Origin: Bacteroidales bacterium | Lineage (GTDB): Bacteria > Bacteroidota > Bacteroidia > Bacteroidales > JAADJA01 | Direction: 5' to 3' | Length of the DNA: 5,081 bases | Assembly: GCA_030635465.1 (NCBI GenBank) | Contig: DAOVYU010000136.1 | Coordinates: 1 to 5,081 of the forward strand | Part shown: positions 1 to 5,081 of the stretch, piece by piece | Numbering within the stretch: position 1 is the first letter of the stretch | Layout of the letters: the number at the start of each line of letters is the position of its first letter | The notes under the pieces: model-generated | Told to the model about the DNA's origin: nothing | Database searches by the model: none | What the model saw: only the letters and a program-made list of their open reading frames with translations | Position numbers and translations under genes: made by a program

Positions 1-59
1 AGATAGTATCGATAGCATTTTTAATAATATCTGTAAAATTATAGATCAGCAAAAATAAT

Positions 60-93
60 CAAGGACAATTTAAACCTTTTTGGTTTTTCCTTG
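60..93 (+). other. Imperfect hairpin upstream of the small secreted protein gene
   Basis: AAACC (72-76) pairs with GGTTT (82-86) around a five-T loop. An outer CAAGGA (60-65) can pair with TCCTTG (88-93), leaving a lopsided internal loop. The 3' arm runs into a T-rich stretch, so this could be the terminator of a gene left of the window or a leader structure of the gene starting at 136. The rest of 1-135 is AT-rich with no ORF, no RNA gene and no convincing promoter; only a weak TTG (91-93) and a poor -7-like TAATCATA (112-119) are visible. Confidence 0.3.
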
Positions 94-135
94 TTAGTCA
101 ACATTAACAACTAATCATATAAAAAAATTAACATT

Positions 136-624
136 ATGAAAAAATTATTCTTATTAATCGCAATTATCGGATTTGGTATTGTATCATATGCTCAACAAGT
201 AAATGACTACATGGAAGTTACCCGTGCAGCCCTAAAAACAGAAAAAAAAGCTATGATAGCAGAAGTGATGAGTTTAAGCCCGGAAGAATCAGAACCATTT
301 TGGGCTATGTATAATGAATTTCAGGGAAAATTGTATACAGCCAATACAAAATACCTGAAAATAATAAATGAGTTTACTGAAAATTTTGAAACTATGGATG
401 GCGAAAAAGCCAATGACTTAATGAAAAGGATGTTTGCTTATGATAATGAAATTTTGAAGCTTAAAAAAACATACCATAAGAAATTTCAGGGCATCTTATC
501 ACCTCAAAAAACATTAATGTATTTCCAGGCTGAAAATAAAATAGATGTAATGATTGATTATGAAATGGCAGCATCTATTCCAATTCTTGATGCCAGGGAT
601 TCGAAAAAAGAGCCAAAAAAATAA
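136..624 (+). CDS. Small secreted Spy/CpxP-like periplasmic protein
   Basis: This 162-residue protein begins with a typical Sec signal peptide: KK at 2-3, a hydrophobic core at about 4-16, and a signal-peptidase I site after SYA (residue 19). The mature part is charged and predicted to be almost wholly helical, without further membrane segments. Two LSP motifs, LSPEES (47-52) and LSPQKT (121-126), the second followed by FQAENKID (130-137), resemble the LTxxQ-type repeats of Spy/CpxP proteins and related small envelope proteins common in Bacteroidota, which act as periplasmic chaperones or stress sensors. That assignment rests on pattern likeness only. The C-terminus is lysine-rich. The start ATG follows an A-rich leader with no Shine-Dalgarno, as usual in this phylum. 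The gene stands alone on the plus strand and converges on the Pat-like gene, so the neighbours say nothing about its role. Confidence 0.75.
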   Translation: MKKLFLLIAIIGFGIVSYAQQVNDYMEVTRAALKTEKKAMIAEVMSLSPEESEPFWAMYNEFQGKLYTANTKYLKIINEFTENFETMDGEKANDLMKRMFAYDNEILKLKKTYHKKFQGILSPQKTLMYFQAENKIDVMIDYEMAASIPILDARDSKKEPKK

Positions 625-637
625 TGGTATAAAGAAG

Positions 638-662
638 GCGTGAAGAAATTCACGCTTTTTTT
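638..662 (+). terminator. Rho-independent terminator between converging genes
   Basis: GCGTGAA (638-644) pairs perfectly with TTCACGC (649-655) around a GAAA tetraloop, and seven T residues follow (656-662). It starts 13 bases after the stop codon of the secreted protein gene. Read on the minus strand, the same stem is followed by a weaker CTTCTTT tract, so it may also stop transcripts of the Pat-like gene, whose stop codon lies 24 bases away. It is best suited to the plus strand. Confidence 0.9.
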
Positions 663-679
663 ATTTTCTCTCAAATTAA

Positions 680-3370
680 TTATTTTGCAGTCATATCTTT
701 AGCCACCGAAACAGTTGTATCTTCATTATAATTTATGGTAAAACCCATTTTCTTAAAAACAGAAATCATAGCCTTATTATCCTTGGTTGTTTCAGCAACT
801 ACTTTTTTGATACCTACCTGTTCAGCAATTTCCAGGCAGTAGTTTGTTAATATCTGGCCCAGGTCTCTGTGTTGCCATGCATCAGTTATTAAAACAGCAT
901 ATTCAGTAATTTCAACATCCGGATCTGCTATTAATCGTCCCACACCAATCAGTTTTTTCCTACCCTTTTCTTCAATTTCAGCTACAATAGCCATCTCCCG
1001 ATCATAGTCGATAAAACAAAATTGTGTTGCCACTTCGTGCGAATCGAAATAAAAATCATACCTGAACCTGGAATAGATAGATTCCTTTGAACAACTCCCC
1101 AACAATTCGAGCCAAAGGGGTTCATCTTCAGGTTTAATAGGTCTTAAAATAATATCCGTTCCATCACGAAGTTTTGCCTTTTTAATTAATCTTTCCGGAT
1201 AGGGACGTAGGATCAGATGTTCGTAGTCACGTGTTTCTTTACCAATCATTTCTTCATCCACAACAATCCTTGCATCCAGTGCCATTACGTCTTCAGGGCC
1301 AACAATTAGCGGATTTATATCCAGTTCTTCAATTTCGGGATAATCGGCAGCCAGGTAGGAAATCCTTATGAGAACTTCAATGAGTTTTTCTATGTTTTTA
1401 GGTTTATTTCCTCTATATCCTGTGAGTAGTGGATAAATTTTAAGGGATCTTAACATTTGATGAGCCAATTGTTCGTTCAAAGGTGGAAACTCCAATCTTT
1501 TATCTTCAAACAATTCGGCTGTAATGCCACCCATTCCAATCAACATGACGGTTCCAAAAACCGGATCCTTTTTAATTCCCAATATCAATTCAACTGCATC
1601 TTTGGTATCCATCATTTTTTGAATGGTCACTCCTTCTATTTCTATATCAGGAAGCAACTTACTTACGTGTTCCATCATGCCCTTAAATGTTGCTCGAACC
1701 ATTTCTTCATTATCCAGGTTTAATGCAACACCTCCTACTTCTGACTTATGTGTAATTTCAGGCGAATGTATTTTCATTACTACCGGATACGCTTTTTCTT
1801 CTGCAATTTTTACTGCTTCATTTGCATTTCTGGCAACTTTTGGATGTGTAGTTTGAACACCGTAATCGTTGATCAACATTTTCGAATCATCCTCGGTGAG
1901 GATTTTACCTTTCGGGAAAATTTCATTTAAATATTTATTTCTCAGTTCGCTTCTGTCATACGTAAATGAAACTGGAATTTCGCGTGGAGTTTCAAACAAC
2001 ATATTCAGGTTTTTTGAATAATCTGATAATGTTGTAAAAGCACCAATGGCCTGTTCGGGTGTTTCATAAACAGCTATTCCGGCTTTGTTGAATACTGAAA
2101 AACCCTTGCGCATACTTGCTCCGCCAAGCCATGCTGCCATTATTGGTTTTGAGGTGTTTTCAGATAGTTTAACAATTGCCTCTGCTGTTTCAGTGGGTTT
2201 TGTCATTGCCTGAGGAGTAAGTATTACCAATACTGCATTTACATTTTCATCATTTAGCACAATTTCGGTTGCACCGGCAAATCTCTCAGGAGTGGCATCA
2301 CCAAGTACATCAACCGGGTTTCCATGTGACCAAAAAGGAGGTAAATATTCGTTTAGTTTGTTCAGGGATTCATCAGTTAATTCAACCAGTTTCCCACCTT
2401 GAGAAATTAATCTGTCGGTAGCCATAACACCAGGCCCACCCGCATTGGTAACAATAGCTAATCCTGATCCTTTTGGAGCTCTTCGTCTTCCAACTAGATC
2501 AGTAAAATCAAAAATATTCCCAATATTATAAACCCTTGTTAGTCCTGCCCTTTTGAACACTGCATCATAAATAGCATCTTCAGAAGCCATAGCTCCTGTA
2601 TGTGAAGCTGCAGCTTTAGCAGATTCAGGGAAACGACCGGATTTATAAACTATAATGGGTTTCTTTCGTGCAAAGGCCCGTGCTGCTGACATAAAAGCCC
2701 TGGCATTGGAAATGGATTCCACATAAAGGACAATGGATTTTGTATTTGGATCCTGACCAAAATAATCTATCAAATCACCAAAATTCACATCCATTGAGTT
2801 ACCAATAGAAACAAAATAAGAGAAACCAACATTGGCTTCCTGGGCCCAGTCCAAAACAGAAGTACACAATGCCCCTGATTGTGAAATAAAAGCCACACGC
2901 CCTTTTTTAGGCATACCATTGGCAAAACTCACATTCATGTTTAACCCTGGGATAATGATTCCAAGACAATTGGGTCCGATAACCCGCATTTCTGGAAATT
3001 CAGCAACTTTAGCTTTAACCTGATCTTCCAGAATTTTACCTTCGGAACCTATTTCTTTAAATCCGGCTGACATGATGATTACTCCGTTGATACCGGCTTC
3101 CCCACAATCCTGAATTAATTGAGGAACAAACTTGGCTGCTGTCATAATGACTGCCAGGTCAGGCGTTTTTGGTAAACTTTTAACATCCGGGAAACACGGG
3201 ATTCCCAGAACAGCCTCGCGTTTTGGATTGATGGGATATACTACTCCATTAAAACCTCCACCGATCAAATTCCTAAGAGTGATTCCCCCAACACTATTTG
3301 GATCGTTCGAAACACCAATTAAAGCAATGCGTTTTGGTCTGAATATTTTATCTAGTTTTTTTATAGCCAT
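680..3370 (-). CDS. Pat-like fusion: NDP-forming acyl-CoA synthetase (alpha+beta) with C-terminal GNAT acetyltransferase
   Basis: This 896-residue protein has the domain order of enterobacterial Pat/PatZ (886 residues). A CoA-binding Rossmann domain (about 8-140, IGVSNDPNSVGG at 18-29) is followed by succinyl-CoA-ligase-like domains (about 155-460), an ATP-grasp beta part (about 485-705, with LDINPL at 683-688) and a GNAT domain (about 738-893). The family either makes acetate and ATP from acetyl-CoA plus ADP, or, in Pat, acetylates and silences AMP-forming Acs. His257, in SHTGAMA, matches the phospho-histidine of the archaeal alpha subunit (His257 in Pyrococcus ACD1); as I recall, enterobacterial Pat has lost it. 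His541, in HKSEVGG, matches the beta-subunit histidine. In the GNAT domain, Glu823 aligns with catalytic Glu809 of Salmonella Pat, but the acetyl-CoA loop reads QHRDLG (833-838), with Asp836 where glycine is usual. An in-frame TGA 15 bases upstream fixes the ATG as the first start. The product is cytoplasmic. Synthetase, protein acetyltransferase or dual function are all possible. Confidence 0.93.
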   Translation of the reverse strand: MAIKKLDKIFRPKRIALIGVSNDPNSVGGITLRNLIGGGFNGVVYPINPKREAVLGIPCFPDVKSLPKTPDLAVIMTAAKFVPQLIQDCGEAGINGVIIMSAGFKEIGSEGKILEDQVKAKVAEFPEMRVIGPNCLGIIIPGLNMNVSFANGMPKKGRVAFISQSGALCTSVLDWAQEANVGFSYFVSIGNSMDVNFGDLIDYFGQDPNTKSIVLYVESISNARAFMSAARAFARKKPIIVYKSGRFPESAKAAASHTGAMASEDAIYDAVFKRAGLTRVYNIGNIFDFTDLVGRRRAPKGSGLAIVTNAGGPGVMATDRLISQGGKLVELTDESLNKLNEYLPPFWSHGNPVDVLGDATPERFAGATEIVLNDENVNAVLVILTPQAMTKPTETAEAIVKLSENTSKPIMAAWLGGASMRKGFSVFNKAGIAVYETPEQAIGAFTTLSDYSKNLNMLFETPREIPVSFTYDRSELRNKYLNEIFPKGKILTEDDSKMLINDYGVQTTHPKVARNANEAVKIAEEKAYPVVMKIHSPEITHKSEVGGVALNLDNEEMVRATFKGMMEHVSKLLPDIEIEGVTIQKMMDTKDAVELILGIKKDPVFGTVMLIGMGGITAELFEDKRLEFPPLNEQLAHQMLRSLKIYPLLTGYRGNKPKNIEKLIEVLIRISYLAADYPEIEELDINPLIVGPEDVMALDARIVVDEEMIGKETRDYEHLILRPYPERLIKKAKLRDGTDIILRPIKPEDEPLWLELLGSCSKESIYSRFRYDFYFDSHEVATQFCFIDYDREMAIVAEIEEKGRKKLIGVGRLIADPDVEITEYAVLITDAWQHRDLGQILTNYCLEIAEQVGIKKVVAETTKDNKAMISVFKKMGFTINYNEDTTVSVAKDMTAK

Positions 3371-3416
3371 TATTTCGAATTGTCAATAAATCATTAGGAA
3401 CTCTCAAAAACATAAA

Positions 3417-3434
3417 TTGTTAACTAATTAACAA
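3417..3434. promoter_or_regulatory. 18-bp inverted repeat, possible operator of the Pat-like gene
   Basis: TTGTTAA (3417-3423) and TTAACAA (3428-3434) are perfect inverted copies separated by CTAA. The palindrome lies about 47-64 bases upstream of the Pat-like start codon and overlaps the downstream end of a candidate -7 element at 3432-3439, where the transcription start would fall. This is a suitable place for a repressor site. The region is very AT-rich, so chance occurrence is a real possibility. Confidence 0.35.
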
Positions 3435-3439
3435 AATTA
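3432..3439 (-). promoter_or_regulatory. Candidate Bacteroidota -7 promoter element of the Pat-like gene
   Basis: Read on the minus strand, the sequence is TAATTTTG, a full match to the Bacteroidota sigma-ABfr -7 consensus TAnnTTTG. Transcription would begin near 3425, giving a leader of roughly 55 bases before the ATG at 3370. No TTG sits at the expected -33 spacing (the region there reads TTTTAAC), so the match is only half supported. Confidence 0.35.
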
Positions 3440-3465
3440 GAAAACTAATTGATTTCTTCTATGTT

Positions 3466-3540
3466 AAAATGCTTCATTTTGCAAAGTATTATAATAATAC
3501 CGATTGAATTTCAAAATGCTGATCCAAAGTGCATTTTGCA
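3466..3540. repeat. Cluster of nested palindromes built on an AAAATGC/GCATTTT motif
   Basis: Several perfect inverted repeats are packed into 75 bases: AAAATG-CTT-CATTTT (3466-3480), GTATTAT-A-ATAATAC (3486-3500), TTGAA-T-TTCAA (3504-3514) and CAAAATGC with GCATTTTG (3512-3519 and 3531-3538, 11-base spacer). The 9-mer CATTTTGCA occurs twice (3475-3483 and 3532-3540). CATTTTG (3475-3481) can also pair with CAAAATG (3512-3518), enclosing the central palindrome. It lies between the terminator of the transporter gene and the candidate promoter of the Pat-like gene. It could be a binding region for a regulator or the remains of a small intergenic repeat element. I cannot tell which. Confidence 0.55.
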
Positions 3541-3570
3541 GAAGAGTTGGTATATCTTAACACATATTAA

Positions 3571-3608
3571 TAAAAATAGAGATGCTATAATAAAATAGCA
3601 CCTCTATT
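3571..3608 (-). terminator. Rho-independent terminator of the transporter gene
   Basis: On the minus strand, AATAGAGGTGCTAT pairs with ATAGCATCTCTATT around a six-base TTTATT loop and is followed by further T residues (3574-3572). The one imperfect position is a G-U pair in the minus-strand RNA but an A-C mismatch in the plus-strand RNA, so the 14-bp stem is fully paired only for the direction in which the transporter is read. It begins 19 bases after the transporter stop codon. Confidence 0.88.
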
Positions 3609-3627
3609 AAATAATATTATTATTTGA

Positions 3628-4872
3628 TTATTTCTTTGCCGGCTTCACCATAATAGTCAGCACCGTACCAATCAATACGGCAATACCAGCTATAGTAAAT
3701 GCTAATGGGAAATTACCCATATCACCTAATTTACCTCCAAGGATAGGACCCATAATTCCACCAAAGCCATAAGCAAGGAAAACCCATGGGTAATTTAATC
3801 CCACGTTTTTTGCGCCAAATGTATCAGCAGTAATGGTTGGGAAAAGTGCAAAGTTTCCACCGAAGTTAAAACCAATTAAAGTAGCTCCAAGATATAGTAA
3901 ATATTCGCTTCCTGCCATGTATGTAAATAGAATCACTACAACACCTTGTATGGCTGTCATCGCAATGATAGATGTTTTACGACCCAATTTATCACTCAAC
4001 ATTCCCCAAAGAATTCGTCCTAAACCATTTGCCAGACTAAAGAAAACAGCCATTGCAGTTCCGGCTATGGCACTTGCTTCTATTTCAGAATAACCATTCT
4101 TGATGAGTGCTTCCATGGGATACAATTTCATCAGTCCAATTGACATCAGACCTGCCCCAGCACTAAAAATAAAAGTTAAGAAAATGAGGTAAAACTGAGT
4201 TTTTCCCAGCATCTCTTTGGTAGTGAACTCTCTGTCATCAACAATTCCACCAGCGGTTTGCTTTTCTTCATATCCTTCCGGTTTCCATCCGGCTGGAGGG
4301 AATTTCATCCACATTCCACCAATGATAACCATTGCGGCAAATGCAATTCCATAAATTGTAAATGTAGTAGATAGTCCCAGGTTTTCAATTAAATGTCCCC
4401 ATGAACCAGCCAGTTTGACCCAAAGCAGTGCTCCAAATCCAAATCCTGCAACTGCCAGTCCGGTGATCATTCCTTTTTTATCAGGAAACCAACGCATACC
4501 AACAGCAATAGGTACAACATAAGCAATACCGATTCCAGCACCTCCAACTAATCCAATAAGGATTACCAGACTGTTAAAACTTGTACCACCAAAAAGTCCG
4601 GCCAATAAATAGCCTATACCTAAGATAATACCTCCTAACATTGCTAATTTTTGCGGGCCCCAAGTGGCTAATTTTTTACCTGAAAAAACCATAAAAATAG
4701 CAAAGGAAGCCAATCCGATAGCAAACACCCATTGTGTATTTGCCTTTGACCAACCTTCAGCTACCAATGATGGTGTAAATACTGACCAGGCATAAATTGC
4801 GCCCAGTGCAAGCTGAATAAGGATAGCGCCTAAAACGACCAATCCCCGATTCATTACTTTTTGATTTTCCAT
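3628..4872 (-). CDS. MFS transporter, oxalate/formate antiporter (OFA) family, probable monocarboxylate carrier
   Basis: This 414-residue inner-membrane protein has 12 predicted helices (about 9-33, 46-66, 76-96, 101-123, 135-155, 168-190, 223-247, 265-289, 300-320, 322-345, 355-377, 388-410) and a central cytoplasmic loop at 191-222. Family marks are the first helix GAIYAWSVFTPSL (24-36), the WGP turn at 71-73, MRWFPDKKGMITGLAV (126-141), and the loop 8-9 signature GRILWGMLSDKLGRK (285-299). Length matches OxlT (418). Arg286, before that loop, sits where OxlT has its substrate arginine (Arg272). Helix 11 (NYPWVFLAYGFGG) has no lysine, whereas OxlT needs Lys355 there for oxalate, so a monocarboxylate such as lactate, pyruvate, formate or acetate is a better guess. 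It lies 98 bases downstream of acs on the same strand, which supports a link to acetate or related acids. An in-frame TAA close upstream fixes the start; Met7 is an alternative. Confidence 0.88.
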   Translation of the reverse strand: MENQKVMNRGLVVLGAILIQLALGAIYAWSVFTPSLVAEGWSKANTQWVFAIGLASFAIFMVFSGKKLATWGPQKLAMLGGIILGIGYLLAGLFGGTSFNSLVILIGLVGGAGIGIAYVVPIAVGMRWFPDKKGMITGLAVAGFGFGALLWVKLAGSWGHLIENLGLSTTFTIYGIAFAAMVIIGGMWMKFPPAGWKPEGYEEKQTAGGIVDDREFTTKEMLGKTQFYLIFLTFIFSAGAGLMSIGLMKLYPMEALIKNGYSEIEASAIAGTAMAVFFSLANGLGRILWGMLSDKLGRKTSIIAMTAIQGVVVILFTYMAGSEYLLYLGATLIGFNFGGNFALFPTITADTFGAKNVGLNYPWVFLAYGFGGIMGPILGGKLGDMGNFPLAFTIAGIAVLIGTVLTIMVKPAKK

Positions 4873-4887
4873 TATTTATTATTTTTT

Positions 4888-4963
4888 AGAAATCAGAATA
4901 CAGAAATCAGATGTCAGAAGTTCTTATACCCTTCTGGCTCCTGTATTCTGATTTCTGTATTCT
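4888..4963. repeat. Inverted array of degenerate heptamers filling the acs-transporter gap
   Basis: From 4888 to 4922, five 7-base units run head to tail: AGAAATC, AGAATAC, AGAAATC, AGATGTC, AGAAGTT. After a six-base centre (4923-4928), five more units run on the opposite strand from 4963 back to 4929: AGAATAC, AGAAATC, AGAATAC, AGGAGCC, AGAAGGG. The symmetric fold has about 11 mismatches in 35, but slipping by one unit gives perfect stems: 4895-4911 with 4947-4963 (17 bp), or 4888-4903 with 4941-4956 (16 bp). The inner CAGAAG (4915-4920) can also pair with CTTCTG (4931-4936). No T tract follows on the minus strand, so it is not a standard terminator. It ends 15 bases before the transporter start codon. 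Confidence 0.85.
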
Positions 4964-4970
4964 TAATTAA

Positions 4971-5081
4971 TTATCGCTTAACATCAACTTTTGCTCCTTC
5001 AATGATTTCTTCAACCACACCCGGATCGAGTAAAGTAGAAGTATCACCGAGGTTAGAAGCATCACCTTCTCCAATTTTACG
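4971..5081 (-). CDS. acs: Acetyl-CoA synthetase, AMP-forming (Acs), C-terminal fragment
   Basis: The last 36 codons of a gene that enters from beyond the right edge are present, beginning RKIGEGDASNLGDTSTLLDP and ending in VDVKR followed by TAA. This matches the very conserved C-terminus of AMP-forming acetyl-CoA synthetase (RKIAxGDTSNLGDTSTLxDPxVVE in Salmonella Acs). The enzyme activates acetate with ATP and CoA to acetyl-CoA, AMP and pyrophosphate in the cytoplasm. By alignment, the first residue visible here corresponds to Arg616 of Salmonella Acs, so the regulatory lysine (Lys609), which Pat acetylates, lies only seven codons outside the window. The gene is codirectional with the transporter and Pat-like genes and is probably the first of the three. 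Confidence 0.92.
   Translation of the reverse strand, partial: RKIGEGDASNLGDTSTLLDPGVVEEIIEGAKVDVKR

Noticed and set aside
7..14. The 8-bp palindrome TATCGATA near the left edge.
   Set aside because: Too short and isolated in AT-rich DNA to be meaningful.
1457..1930. Three overlapping plus-strand ORFs of 60-88 codons.
   Set aside because: They lie wholly inside, and antisense to, the well-supported Pat-like gene and show no domain or sensible composition.
2832..3389. Plus-strand ORFs of 63 and 85 codons.
   Set aside because: They are antisense shadows of the N-terminal part of the Pat-like gene, with no independent support.
3461..3598. A 45-codon plus-strand ORF in the intergenic region, with two similar peptide stretches (KCFILQS and KCILQKS).
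   Set aside because: The peptide similarity comes from the duplicated palindromic DNA motif, the ORF runs into the stem of the minus-strand terminator, and there is no recognisable domain or promoter. It is better explained as non-coding repeat DNA.
3833..4093. An 86-codon plus-strand ORF.
   Set aside because: It is antisense to transmembrane segments of the transporter gene; shadow ORF.
4888..4963. The heptamer array as a CRISPR fragment or a standard terminator.
   Set aside because: Units are only 7 bases with no spacers, and no T tract follows the stem on the minus strand, so neither explanation fits.

Overview
The window looks like an ordinary chromosomal segment from a member of the Bacteroidota, probably class Bacteroidia. 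The DNA is AT-rich, start codons follow A/T-rich leaders without Shine-Dalgarno motifs, one upstream region matches the Bacteroidota -7 element TAnnTTTG, and the protein sequences read as Bacteroidota-like. This is inferred from sequence character; no marker gene is present.

Layout from left to right: 1-135 is an AT-rich leader with one imperfect hairpin. 136-624 (+) encodes a small secreted protein of the Spy/CpxP-like kind. 638-662 is a rho-independent terminator lying between two converging genes. 680-3370 (-) encodes an 896-residue fusion of NDP-forming acyl-CoA synthetase (alpha and beta parts) with a C-terminal GNAT acetyltransferase, the same architecture as the Acs-acetylating enzyme Pat/PatZ. 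3371-3627 is a palindrome-rich intergenic region with a strong terminator and a candidate promoter. 3628-4872 (-) encodes a 12-helix MFS transporter of the oxalate/formate antiporter (OFA) family. 4873-4970 is almost filled by an inverted array of degenerate 7-base repeats. 4971-5081 (-) is the C-terminal end of AMP-forming acetyl-CoA synthetase (Acs), which continues beyond the window.

The three minus-strand genes run acs, then transporter, then Pat-like enzyme, and together suggest a short-chain carboxylate (acetate-type) module: uptake or exchange of a monocarboxylate, high-affinity activation to acetyl-CoA by Acs, and a second enzyme that could interconvert acyl-CoA and acid with ADP/ATP, acetylate Acs, or both. 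A clear terminator after the transporter indicates that the Pat-like gene is at least partly its own transcription unit.

I did not find an obviously new multi-gene system. The observations most worth a second look are: the Pat-like enzyme keeps both phospho-relay histidines of the synthetase but has Asp in place of a glycine in the GNAT acetyl-CoA loop; the heptamer-based inverted array between acs and the transporter; and the dense cluster of palindromes upstream of the Pat-like gene.
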